Origin: Anoplolepis gracilipes
Lineage: Eukaryota; Arthropoda; Insecta; Hymenoptera; Formicidae
Length of the DNA stretch: 64,000 nucleotides
Direction: 5' to 3'
Assembly (NCBI RefSeq): GCF_047496725.1
Contig: NC_132980.1
Location: 8,476,572 to 8,540,571, forward strand
Positions within the stretch are counted from its first letter, which is position 1. Each line of letters begins with the position of its first letter. Below are positions 27,166 to 38,355 of this stretch, one piece after another. The notes under the pieces are model-generated. The model did no database searches. It had not been told where the DNA came from and saw only the letters and a list, made by a program, of their open reading frames with translations. A program made the translations under genes and the position numbers.

Positions 27166-29819
27166 CAATCATGTCCAAAAGTATTGGGTATCCTTAATTT
27201 TTTCTTATTTCTTAGTATGTAAATACAGAAAAAAAATGAAAAAATTTTTACAACTATTGATAGTATGTTAAAGCTTCAACCTTCAAAATGTTTTTTCTTT
27301 TTAAACTTTTCTATGATGATTTTTCGCCTACTATCGACATCTTTTCTGAGAAATACAGGTTTAACTTCAAAATTATGTAATGTGGTAAAAAAAAATCAAA
27401 GGCAAGTTTCAAAAAAAGCATTTCATAGGTAAAATATTGTAGTTTATGGAATAAAAATTTTTTATGGAATTGCAGTGTTAAAGTACAAAAATTATTAGAT
27501 ACCTTTATATTTTTTGTTTTTTTTTACATATATAGATAAAAATAAATGCAATAAAATCTGTTAATAATTTTATTTATTAATAAAAAGAACAATAATTGGA
27601 TTAGAGCAATTTTGTACGTTTATTAAAACATAAAACTACTTATACATTTCGAAATTAGAATGCAATGACAAATATAAAAGATATAAAACAACATATAAAA
27701 GGGATAAATCGGGCGAACGTTTCGATCAAATTTTTCCGACCTTCAGCGCAATATCTAATATACTATATTAATGATTACAATATTCACAAAAAGGCCAAAA
27801 CTGTCGGTAGCAGGGTTGGGAAGTAACGTTACAGTTACTTTTTTTCAGTAACTGTAACGGTAATGGCGTTACCAATTTTGTTTGTAACGGAAAATGTAAC
27901 TTTGTTACATTCTTCGTACATGTCTATAAAAAAATGCTTAAAAGACAACTTAAAGACGTCTTATTATCTTTTAAATATCTTTAAAATGTCTTTTGACCTT
28001 CCTGTGCAGTCTGGGAATTTTTTTCAAATATATTTGAATATACTATATTTTTTTCGAATATAAAATTTTCAAATAAAGAAACAAATATTTCTCGTTTCAT
28101 GAATAGGCGCTCATTTTATATAGTACATGTAACATATAAAATACTATAGATACGTGTGCACATATGCACGAAATGAAACTTAAAGATTGATAAGAGTATT
28201 GAAACGTAGTATCACATAGAAACTGCTGGCATTTCTTTCATAGTATCTTTATACTTTGTAATAAAACATTTAAGTAGACAGATAATTCAATGATTAGTCA
28301 AGAATTCGATGATATGAAAATTATCGTGTTAGAAATTTAAAATAAAAAAAATTGAAGAAACGCGAAGAAAGCGATTTTAACCATATTTACAAATCTATTG
28401 AAAGTGAACTAACAGTAAGAAAATTATTTTATTTACATTTACAGAATCTAAACGTGTTTGAGAAAGCTTGTTTACACTTTTTTCAAAAGTTTTTCTTATT
28501 TAAAATAATTTATTATTATCAAAATTATTACACTTTTTAATATCAATAGCGATATCATCACTATCAAAAAATTATATCATTTTGATTACTTTAATGTAAA
28601 ATAATGTTCAAAAATTTTTAGTGTTTAGTGTAAAAATTTGATCTTGTATTAAAAAAATGTTTATGTAAAGTTTATATTGTATAAAAAAAAGTAACGGAAA
28701 TTGTAACGATTCGTTACTTTTTGAGTAACAGTATCGGTAACGAGTTACTTTTTAAAATTAGTAACGAGTAACGGTAACGAATTACTTTTTGGAAAAAAGA
28801 ACGGTAACGGTAACGAGTTACTTTTATAAAGTAACTTTCCCAACTCTGGTCGGTAGGAATATAAAACTAATTTAAACTGTCAACTTATATATAACATCAC
28901 AAATTGTCAACGGATAATTAATAAGCATATGAAAAATAAAGAACGGTTAATATATAAATATTCGGTAAAAAGTCAATAAAGGTCAAAAAAATGAAGATCC
29001 GGTTCTTTTTAATAACTTTTTATTTTTCTCATTTATTTTTCATATGCTTATTAATCGTCCGTTGACAATTAGTAATATTATATATAAGTTGACAGTTTAA
29101 TAGTTTTATATTCCTATCGACAGTTTTGGTCTTTTTGGATATTGTAATCATTAATATAGTATGTTAGATATTGCGCTAAGGTCAAAAAAATTTAACCAAA
29201 ACGTTTGCCCGATTTATCGTTTTTATATGTTGTTTTATATCTTTTATATTTGTCATTGTGTTCTAATTTCAAAATACATATATGATTTCATATTTTTAAT
29301 GAACGTACAAAATTATTTAATGCCAATTTTTATTCTTTTTATTTGTATATTATATTACATATTTAGAGCTCTTAAGTGCTATTTATTTATTAATTAATTA
29401 ATTCAGAAATCAATCTGGAAATAATTGAAATAAAAACTAATTTATTATTTCTTAGAAGTATGTATTTTTGACATTCTGCAGATCGATAAAAAATTTATCT
29501 CGAAAAATGTCAGTCGAGTTCTATAAACTACGACAGTTCACCTACAAAATTCTTATTTTAAAACTTTTTTATGATTATTCTTGGCCAGTTACATAACTTT
29601 GAACCTAAACATATATATTTTTCAGAAAAATTGTCGATATTCGGCGAAAAATCATCGTAAAAAAGTTTTAAAGAAAGTATTTTGAAGCTTAAAAGTTTCA
29701 CCTTTAACGTTCCATCAATAGTTTAAAAAATTTTTTAATTTTTTCAGTACTTTCTCAGTATTTACATAATAAGAAATAAGAAAAAAATTAAAGGTGCCTA
29801 ATACTTTTGGACATGGCTG
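27166..29819. mobile_element. Foldback (long-terminal-inverted-repeat) DNA element, interrupted by a hAT element
   Basis: The ends are inverted: CATGTCCAAAAGTATT at 27170 is matched by AATACTTTTGGACATG ending at 29815. Outer arms (about 27170-27400 and 29585-29815) and inner arms (about 27640-27810 plus 28857-28945, and 29020-29290) pair as reverse complements, so almost the whole element is one palindrome with a small centre near 28.95-29.02 kb. Inner-arm identity looks above 90% by eye; the outer arms are more diverged. No transposase frame is present, so it is non-autonomous. The end motif resembles Tc1/mariner-type ends, but no TA duplication is visible at the borders, so superfamily and exact limits are uncertain. 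Confidence 0.8.
27811..28848. mobile_element. Non-autonomous hAT element (MITE-like), 1,038 bp
   Basis: The ends are imperfect terminal inverted repeats. The left end reads CAGGGTTGGGAAGTAAC; the right end, reverse-complemented, reads CAGAGTTGGGAAAGTTAC. A perfect 8 bp target duplication, GTCGGTAG, flanks it at 27803-27810 and 28849-28856, which is diagnostic of hAT insertion. Subterminal GTAAC/GTTAC motifs are densely repeated at both ends, as is usual for transposase-binding regions of this superfamily. The interior is AT-rich with no transposase-like frame. It sits inside the left arm of the foldback element, whose right arm keeps the uninterrupted site as GTCGATAG. Confidence 0.95.
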
Positions 29820-30441
29820 CTTCGTCGAAAAAAAATATAATAAATGCATATACATATAACTCTGTCTCAACGGATACACATTGACGTTGGTGGGAAGATT
29901 CAGTGTCAATACCTTTAGGTTTAGTTTGAAGGGAAAACTAAGTACCTAACACACATAGCATTGTCGACTTTCACTGCGAATAGTTTGTTTTATCTTTCTG
30001 TCTTATATCTTTCCTTATCTCGATTTTATTTACACAGTTTGATTATAATGATATCACTTTGATTATACACGGTTTTTCTCAAAAATAGCCCAGTATAGAT
30101 CATTAGAGCATTTTAACAAAATATCATTATATTTAAATAAAAAAAAGAAAATAATGTAAATATATATATATATATATATATAAATTTAAATAATATTAAT
30201 TACATATTAATAAGGAATAGTTTACATGTAGAATGTAAGTGTATATAGGTATATTTAATATGCATATAGCCATTCAAACACGAATTCGTTACATCATTTA
30301 TGTTATTTTATATATTGGATTAGTATTAAAAAATTTTTTTTAATACTAATTTATAATGACTTCTATTACAAATTTTTAAAATACAAAATGGAATAATATT
30401 ATGGGAAAAAATAAAAGGTACTTACATTTAACAGAATAATC
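29820..30441. other. Short intergenic stretch between the foldback element and GNL3
   Basis: No gene is visible. It is AT-rich, with a short TA microsatellite at 30161-30182. It separates the foldback element from the probable GNL3 polyadenylation signal. Confidence 0.4.
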
Positions 30442-30447
30442 TTTATT
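30442..30447 (-). terminator. Candidate polyadenylation signal of GNL3
   Basis: Plus-strand TTTATT reads AATAAA on the minus strand. It is the first such hexamer I find after the GNL3 stop codon (30679). That places the 110 bp MITE at 30482-30591 inside the predicted 3' UTR. Confidence 0.45.
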
Positions 30448-30481
30448 ATTCATAATTTATAGTGAATGGATATTACACGTA

Positions 30482-30591
30482 CACTGTCCGACAATAATTT
30501 GTTCCGCCTCCCTAGCAAAGTTACATAGGATATATTATATATTCTATACTATCTCACTAGAAAAATTAAAATGAATTATTGTCGGACTGTG
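30482..30591. mobile_element. 110 bp MITE with TA target duplication (Tc1/mariner-like)
   Basis: The ends are inverted repeats: CACTGTCCGACAATAATT at the left and AATTATTGTCGGACTGTG at the right, with one mismatch. TA dinucleotides flank both sides (30480-30481 and 30592-30593), as expected for Tc1/mariner-type insertion. The roughly 75 bp interior has no coding capacity. It lies about 90 bp past the GNL3 stop codon. Confidence 0.9.
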
Positions 30592-30678
30592 TATCATCAT
30601 TATGCAACACATAACATATATATGTATGCAATATAGATATATATTCATAATGTATAATGCATAAATGTTAATAATATC

Positions 30679-33408
30679 CTATGTAGCTGTAAAATCTGTA
30701 TTAAAGTCGTAATCATCAGAATTAAATTTGAAGTCTTTAAGCTGTCCTGCTAGTTTTGTAGTAGCTTTTTCTGAAAATCAATGACATTTGCAAATAAATT
30801 ATTAATTATTAATATTAAAAGTTATTATTAAACATTAAGGTTACAAAGTCTTCTTTCTCATTCGCTCCATACCTCTTTTCGCTCGTTCCTTCTTTTCTTT
30901 TTTGAATGCAAGTTTCCTGAGTTTATTCAATTTTTGATTGCCTTCAATTTCAAAGAGTGGATCTTGTTTCTTTTTTTTCTCAGCAGATACATCTTTCTTT
31001 GCATCTTGTAACTTTTTCTTTAATTTTTTCTGCACTTTAAATTCCTACGAGAAAATATTAATTGTTAATTATTAAAAATAACTTCAAAATAAACTTAAAA
31101 TAACTGTAAAATAAACTCAAAACAATGTAAAGTAACATAATAATAGTAATGTAATATTAAATTATTGATATATTTGTAATCTTACCGATTCTTTTTGAAT
31201 TTCGATCTCCATTGCTGATGAGACAGGTCCCGAACTATCAATTAATGCAGGATCTGTGGAATCTGTTGTAAAATTGTCAAGCATCATTTTTTCCTCCGTG
31301 GCAAAACTTTCAATGTCAAATTCTTTAGCTATTTGACTAACAATCTCAGCAGATATGTGACATACTGGTTGTTCAGGTGGCACCGTATAATATCTTTAAA
31401 AAAGTTTAACTCTCATAAAAAAACAGAGTATATATATATATATGATTACGCATATATATATATAGAACATAACAAACCTAATTTTTCCTGAGTTCCAATC
31501 CTCGAGAATACTTCGCGCAGCAGCAAGTGCGTCAGGTACCCCACCTTTTCTATATTTTCCCATTTTTGCTGCTTTCATCGCGAAAAACTCATCTGGTGTT
31601 GAAAACTCTTGCATATTATATAATTCCATAATCTGTTGTCGTGAAACTCTTTTTAGAATTGCAGTCGCTGGTGTGAAAGGATCTTTCAATGCTTGAATTT
31701 TTACTGCATTTTTGAGAGCTACAGATGTGTCATCTGATTTGTCATCTGATGCAGCGAATACTATACCAGGAGAATCCAGCAGTTTAATTTTAGAGTCTAA
31801 TTGAACAACTTGCATTGTTTTTGTTATTCCTGGAAATAGTTGTAAAGAAATGACTAAATTGATAATAATGTACATATAAAATATATTATTAATATGTACA
31901 ATTCAAAATTGCTCCAAATTTTATCATGTAATTTAGAAATAGTTATAAAAAAAAGTATAAAGAATTTGAAAAGAAACAATTTTATAATTAAATCAGTTTT
32001 AAAATACAAAAATCAAAATAAACCATAAAGATTAGAAGAAAAATACAGTTGATAAAAGTTATTTACAACAAAAATAATTAAATACCTGGTACATTTCCCA
32101 CATTACATGCTTTGTTGCGTTTCAAGGAATTAATAACGCTAGATTTTCCTACGTTAGGAAGACCAACTATTCCAACCGTAATACTTGTTTTTACATTGCC
32201 ACTGTTTCTGCAATAATTTCCAAGTAATGACAAAAGTAATTCTGCACCAAAACATGTATTGCTTTGTATCATAGACTCTGTCTTCTTTCCTAATTTTCTC
32301 CTGCCTAATCGTTTTGCTTGATTCTGTGTGGATGATTTAAATGCCACAGCTGGCAAACTAGCTCTCAAATATTTTAACCATTGATCTAAATTTTCTCTAG
32401 GAATCAAATCTGCCTTGTTTAAGACTAGTACCAATCTTTTATTTGCAGATTGCACTGCTTCTTCTACCTGTAAGAAAAATAATCAATAAGTTAATGTATA
32501 TATGTATATCTTTTACAGGAAATTTAAATAAAATGTCTAAATTATTTATTATTTGGAAATATACCTCTTTACATCGTGTTCCCAATGGATCACGAGCATC
32601 CACAATCTCTAGAATAATATCGGCTGCATCTAGAACCTTTTTAAATTCCTTATAATATGTTTTAAGTGAATTTTCTTCTTTAGAAGTAGCATTTTTTATT
32701 TGATCTCGAGCAGAATCTACTTCCATGGATTCATGCGCCAACTGCTTATTCTGAGCTTGATTAACTAAACCTTGAAGATCACCCTTGGCAAGTTGCTCAC
32801 GTTTTCTCCCACGTGCAGCCTCTTTCTGTTTCTGTTTTTCCTCCTCGTGTTGTTTTTTCATTATTTCTATTTCCTTTAATATATCCTCTTTAAAAGGACA
32901 TTGATTTGGTACTTGCATCATCTTGGCTTTCTCTGAATAAAAATAAAATTATGTTTATTAAGCAATTGTAAATACAAACATATATATTTGAAGAATTGGT
33001 TCGTTAACTTACTTTTAGAATGTGTTTTGGCCTCTTTCCTCATTTTTCGATTATGTTCGCGAACTTTTTTCTCAATTTTATACCTCTTCCGCGCTGGCAT
33101 GCGCTTGCTTGGTTTATCTAATATCCGCAACAAAAATTTTATTGAGATAGGAAATAGGAAGGATATTTTTTGCATTGATATATTAAACTTTAAAAAAGAT
33201 AATAATAAATTTGTATTATAATATTTATTTACATTTTTGACTAATTGTTAATATTAAGTTCGAATTAGTATGAAAATTGCAATATAAAAAATTTTATACT
33301 GCATAAGTAATATGAATATAACCTCTTAGATTCTTATTTTTTTTAAATACGAAAGATTTTTTAAACTTTTAACAATATATTTTATAATAACTTACTGCGA
33401 AGCTTCAT
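30679..33408 (-). CDS. GNL3: Nucleostemin / guanine nucleotide-binding protein-like 3
   Basis: Eight exons join in frame: 33396-33408, 33013-33117, 32565-32932, 32086-32467, 31478-31829, 31186-31393, 30873-31044 and 30679-30770. They total 1,692 nt and encode 563 residues, against about 550 in vertebrates. Residues 1-43 form the basic nucleolar-targeting GNL3 N-terminus (SKRMPARKRYKIEKKVREH), followed by a coiled-coil-like charged stretch. The GTPase domain is circularly permuted as in the YlqF/YawG family: DARDP (151-155), NKADLIP (179-185), the P-loop GLPNVGKS (264-271), then DSPG (308-311). The tail is Lys-rich and ends in an acidic segment, SDDYDFNTDF. The protein acts in the nucleolus in 60S ribosome assembly and cell-growth control. 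The splice into exon 8 uses donor GAG|GTATGG; reading through would instead end in RGMERMRKKTL. Confidence 0.95.
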
Positions 33409-33512
33409 CCTTCTCCGTACAGTTGTTAATTACTGTTAATTAATAGATTGGATTACAATAATCGTGAAATTATTACATGTACATGTGAGAGCCCACACAA
33501 ATACTCACTACT

Positions 33513-33524
33513 CACGTGCACGTG
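33513..33524. promoter_or_regulatory. Tandem E-box upstream of GNL3
   Basis: The palindrome CACGTGCACGTG contains two adjacent CACGTG E-boxes, 105 bp 5' of the GNL3 start codon. CACGTG is the high-affinity Myc/Max site and is enriched at promoters of ribosome-biogenesis genes in insects. Its location fits a GNL3 core-promoter element. Binding is inferred, not shown. Confidence 0.6.
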
Positions 33525-34699
33525 GTTAAAGTGCATGCGTAGACGCATTGAAAGAAATAGGTTAGGAAATAGAGCGCAAACAGGAACGTCAAAAAAATAC
33601 TAGATTTTTCTATTTTTTTATCATGTTCAACATCATTTAAAAAAACCTTATAAATTTTTTAAAAATTTATTCAGAATTTCTCTGAGAAATTATTAAATGC
33701 ATTTTTATTGGTTGAAATTTGCGATTGGGGAAATTCATCCTTTCCATTTTTTCCTAGGTCGAATGCAGAATTGCATGATCAACCAAATGGAAATTATCGT
33801 CTCGGATGGTGAAAGGTACGCTTATATGCATATGAGGATTCGCACACTTTCCTTTCGTCTTGTAAGAGGCATTCGTTTGATGAACTAGAGGCAAGGACGT
33901 CTTGGGGGCCGCGAAACGGAATAGAAATTCATGTAAATTATTTCACGCGCATCGTGAAACTACTCTTATTTGCGACTTTTATTTTCAAGTCGCGAGGGAG
34001 AGAACATGATACGGATTTCTCTAATCCCGTTCCCACATATTATATCGTTCTGTAATAATTGTCATTACTTACTATGTATGAAATATGAGTAATTGACAGA
34101 ATATAGAGTTTACTTGCTCCGCAAAAAGTAGACGAAATGAAAGAATGTTAATCCGAGTAATTTGCTTCATGAAATTTCTTATATTTACTAGATCCGAGAT
34201 TAACTTTATTAAATATTGGGAAAAAACTTAATTAAAAAAACTCATCCATGTTGTTTAATAATATATACTTTTTCTTTTTTTATTTATGTGAAATTGTGTA
34301 ATATACAATTAATATATAAAAACATAATTAATTAAGAATATAGGAAATGTAGAAATTAAGAAGTATTCATAAAAATTAGAAGCTAATATTCTACATAGAA
34401 TATATAAATTTATTTTCTTTAGTTTATTTGAACTGCAAATATTCAAAAAATTGGAGTAAATTATATACACAAATGTTGAATAGAAAATTTTTGATTAGAA
34501 TGATTTGAATGCTACTGGAATTGCTTTACAGTTCTAATTTAAATGAGTTTGTGAATAAAAAATGTGTGGAAGGTAAATAAGAAATGTATATATGAAATCG
34601 AATAAGCAGAGATCCAATTTCACAGACTAAATTCTCACTCCCTTCTCATTTTGACGCATTCGCAATCATCAAAACACACTTTCATGCAAAACACACACG
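33525..34699. other. Intergenic region between the divergent GNL3 and TESK genes
   Basis: The sequence grades from moderately GC-rich next to GNL3 (33.5-33.95 kb), through an AT-rich middle, to a CpG-rich promoter at about 34.7 kb. The few open frames are short and unrecognised. Confidence 0.5.
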
Positions 34700-35842
34700 T
34701 TTGTCTTTCCCCAGAGCGTTTAAAACGCGTCTTGAAAATTGGCGCGCATTCCGCTTCCGTGAACGAACGATGGATCGAATGGACCGAAGTCTGGCACCGA
34801 ATGACGGTGCGCGGGCAAGGGGCAGGAGGGAGGAGGGCAAGCGTGATTCGGGCTACCGTCAAACGGTGGCGCTTGCGCGTCCGTCACGGCGACTCATTCC
34901 CGTAATGGCCGCCGTCTGGCGTTGTCAGTGAGTGCGCGGATAGTTGTCGGGAGCAGTTGCGTTTACGACGTCGGATAGCGTTCGAAGTAGTCGCGGAAAC
35001 TCGAGTGAAACGAGGACGTTGACAGCCAGAGTGCGACGCGGGTGCGCGATGTGCCGTGTCGTGTCGTTTCGCGACTGATTGGCGCCGGCGACGATTTAAA
35101 ACGAGCGACTGTGCATTTCGTACATAGTGGTGGTGTGTATGTGTGCGCGCTATCCTTCTCTCCGTCTCTTTCTACCTCTCTCCTCTCCCGTCTCTCTCTC
35201 CCTCTCTCTCTCTCTCTCCCAGTCCGTCCATCCGTCCGTCTGTTTACCCGAAGCATCGACCGCGACGAGTGTCAACGACTCGTCCGAAAATCAGTGCGTC
35301 GATCTATCGCCCCTTTACCTCTATCCTCCTGTCTTTTTCGCGAACGCGAAGATGAGGAGACGCAATTGATGCAGCACGGCGGATGCGTCACTGACGCAAC
35401 GGCGTTGTCAGCCGGGCTTCCTCGCCTTCTCGCCGCCGAGAGATAATAAACACGTCGAGTAAAACAGCGTGCGCGAGTGAAGAAACGGCTGTTGTTTTTT
35501 TACTTTTTTTTTTTTTCTTTTTTTCTTCTCGGCCCGTCGATAATCTAGCCGCGATCAGTATAGAAAACGCGAGATTTACGTGCGTGTCGCGGGCCCGAAT
35601 TCTTCCTCACGTGGTTCAAGGTCATTCTAAAAGCATCCGGACGTCACGAGCGCGAACGAGCGGACGGTGCAAAGCGACGCTTTCTACGCGACGCCGCGCG
35701 AGAGAGCTGTCAGCGATCGTGTCGCGAGACTTTTCTCCCTGGTGTTTTCGTCTCAACCCTCTGACAATGAGATACTCGTCGCGCAAGCTTCCTTGAACGT
35801 GACGGGCCTGAGTGTTACGACGTCTCCGATATCCGATGCATC
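34700..35842 (+). promoter_or_regulatory. CpG-rich promoter and non-coding first exon of the TESK gene
   Basis: GC and CpG content rise abruptly here and fall again just after 35842, where a good donor, GCATC|GTAAGT, is found. A TCAGT initiator-like sequence lies at 34925-34929, but I cannot fix the start site. The segment contains a CT-rich tract (35157-35220) and several short ATG-initiated frames, so if transcribed it is a uORF-rich 5' UTR exon. The matching acceptor, TTTATTTCAG, is at 37541-37550, giving a 1,708 bp UTR intron (35843-37550). Confidence 0.6.
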
Positions 35843-37550
35843 GTAAGTAAATCATCATTTGAGTGAGTCTCTTTGATTCTCACTAATTTAATGTTAATAA
35901 TATTTTAATATTGTCTTCTCTTCCGAGACAATTGATGTGATCGACTTTTTTTCCCCTACGTTAATTAAGAAGACGTTGGCAGAGGTTTTGAGAGTAATCG
36001 TTGAAAAAATAAGAAATTTCTGACATATTAACTCCATCGAGAGAGAAAGTAGATGATTTTTTATTTTACCATTGTTTACCATCTCTCGACATTTCGATGA
36101 TTATTTTGTTGATTCATCGTGCATTATATTGCGACTATTTATATTATTTACATATCTTCTTTAGTCAAATATCAAATTAAAACTATTAATATAAAATTCA
36201 TTTAAAATGTGATTTTCATATCTATTCGCTTTTTTACTTAATTTTTGACAAATAGTTTATTATCATAATTACTTATCATACAAACAATAATATGAAATTA
36301 TTTTTGTTAAAGAATTGAAAATTAGCTGCTAATTTTATATATACATTATATAATTAGATACGTTATTACATATTTTGCAATTATAATGTTTCATATTTGT
36401 CATTGTTGTGGATTTCATTTATTTTAAATCAATATTATGCAAATGTATAAATAGCCCATAAAGATTGCTGATGCGACATAACATTCTGAGTTAGTGCAAA
36501 TCATTAAATTTTAAATTTATATAACAAAATATTATAAAATTAACATCATGTTGTACTCTGTAATTTAAATAGACATCATATTCATAACAATATGATCATT
36601 GTTATGCGACGAACATAAAACTTTAACTATGCAATAAAAACGATGCATAGAGTAACTATATGAAATTACGAAACAAGTGAACAACAAAAATAGACAATAG
36701 TAATCAGCAATAATGAATAGTTTAATTATGTCTCATCTGATTATAATTGCTTATTTTTTTTATAAGAACTCATAATTTTGTAATGTAATATTAATTAAAA
36801 TTAATTTCAAGATTTACAATAACTTAAAAAACCTCTAAAAAGATAATTTTTATTTTATTCAATATCGAACTTATAAAATCATTAATTATTTTATTGAAAA
36901 CATTAGAAAACAATAAAATATTTATTTTGCGAGAAATTGACATGTGCTATTCATTACTGTTACGAAATGTTGCAATATTCTATTAATAGCAGTTAGTAGC
37001 AATTTATAATTATTGTCCCGTTATTTTTATTACTTCAGCAAGTCTAAGATTCCTGCGATGAGAAAATCTTGATCTATGATCAATCTACATGATTTATTAT
37101 GTGTGAAAATGTGATTATCTGCTACACGAATGAAGAAAATTCAATTATTTGTAATTTATAATGTCTAAAAATACAGTCGTATTACATTGCCAATGCCTTA
37201 AAATGATAGAAATTTATTATCACTTTAGACATTGTCAGAATTTTAGAAATTCAATTTGACGTTAAAAGAAAGATGGAAGAAAGAGCTTGACTTGTATAAA
37301 GAAAATATTTCAAGAAGTTCTATAAAATACTGAAGAAAACAATTCCCTCTGAAAATATGAAAAAGAGTTTTAAAATACATTTAAAATTGTTTAAAAATTC
37401 AAATTGCAAAGAGATGCCTTCTAGACGTCAGAGATGCATGCGTATATTAAATATTTAAATTTTGCTTACGCACCTTTCTCATAACGTCATTAGTATTAGC
37501 TAGAATTTTCGACACTCGCCAATCACCGGTCGGATGCAACTTTATTTCAG
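35843..37550 (+). other. Predicted 5' UTR intron of the TESK gene
   Basis: This is an AT-rich stretch flanked by donor GTAAGT (35843) and acceptor TTTATTTCAG (ending 37550). No exon or RNA gene is visible inside. Confidence 0.55.
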
Positions 37551-38355
37551 GAAGATCTGAATCAGCCCGCGAGGAGTCGTCCGCCGACGACGAGGAGAAA
37601 AGAACCGTGCCAAGTTCCGGTGTCGCGGTCTTCCTACGTTTTGCTTCGAATCTGTGACGTTATCCTGGACCGCATTGCGCATCTTTCCGAGGATAACGTA
37701 CACCTGTGACCGACCGACTGTGATTTCAACGTGTGACGCCACTGCCAAAAAAGGATATAAACTTGCGTCGATCGAACTCGTCTTCGCTTCCTTCGCCTTC
37801 CAGTGTTTATTCGTCGAGGACAAGTGTCTTCCACGTTGTACCAAAAATATATTTCATCGTCTTACACCGAAATCCTTCTACGTCTTCCGTGGATTCCAAT
37901 GTTCTTAATCGGCCAAAAGGACTCTCGACTTCCTTAAACTTCATTTGAAGTATATATTCGACATACAAGAAAATAAAGGAAGATTGATTCTTCTGCGACT
38001 ACGATATCGAGTTCTTGGAGGATGTCTCTTGTCCAGATCGCGAACTCGATTCATTGATTATATCACATTAATCTTGAACACGTGTTCAAAGGCATTGCGT
38101 GTTGTACAGAGCCTTTTATCTGTCACTTCCATCATCTGAACACGCTCAAAGCATTCTAGTGTCGTCTTAGTTTACGACTATCTACAATCTACGACTTTTC
38201 TTACCACTCGGATACAGTAGGACGACGCCGTGACGACCGAGATCGAGAGGCACATCTTTGAGCCGGTCGTGTGTGATGCGTCGCACGCAGGGCCGCCGTT
38301 GTTACTGCTGTTTCGTGTCAGCTTGCGCGATCGTCTCGTCGCAATAACGGCGAAG
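37551..38355 (+). other. 5' UTR portion of the first coding exon of the TESK gene
   Basis: Sequence from the acceptor at 37550 to the first main-frame ATG at 38356 is moderately GC-rich and exon-like. It carries at least two uORFs: 38022-38057 (11 codons) and 38276-38347 (23 codons). The main frame is open back to before 38230 but has no ATG upstream of 38356. Confidence 0.55.
38276..38347 (+). CDS. Upstream ORF ending 8 nt before the TESK start codon
   Basis: An ATG at 38276 opens 23 codons in a different frame from TESK and stops at TAA 38345-38347, leaving 8 nt before the main ATG at 38356. The short peptide is Arg/Cys-rich and unlikely to have its own role. A uORF this close would be expected to dampen initiation at the main start; this is inference. 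Confidence 0.45.
   Translation: MRRTQGRRCYCCFVSACAIVSSQ

Noticed and set aside
35042..35446. 134-codon plus-strand frame in the TESK first exon
   Set aside because: It is driven by a CT-rich tract (Ser/Leu repeats), competes with two other open frames, and lies in the predicted 5' UTR.
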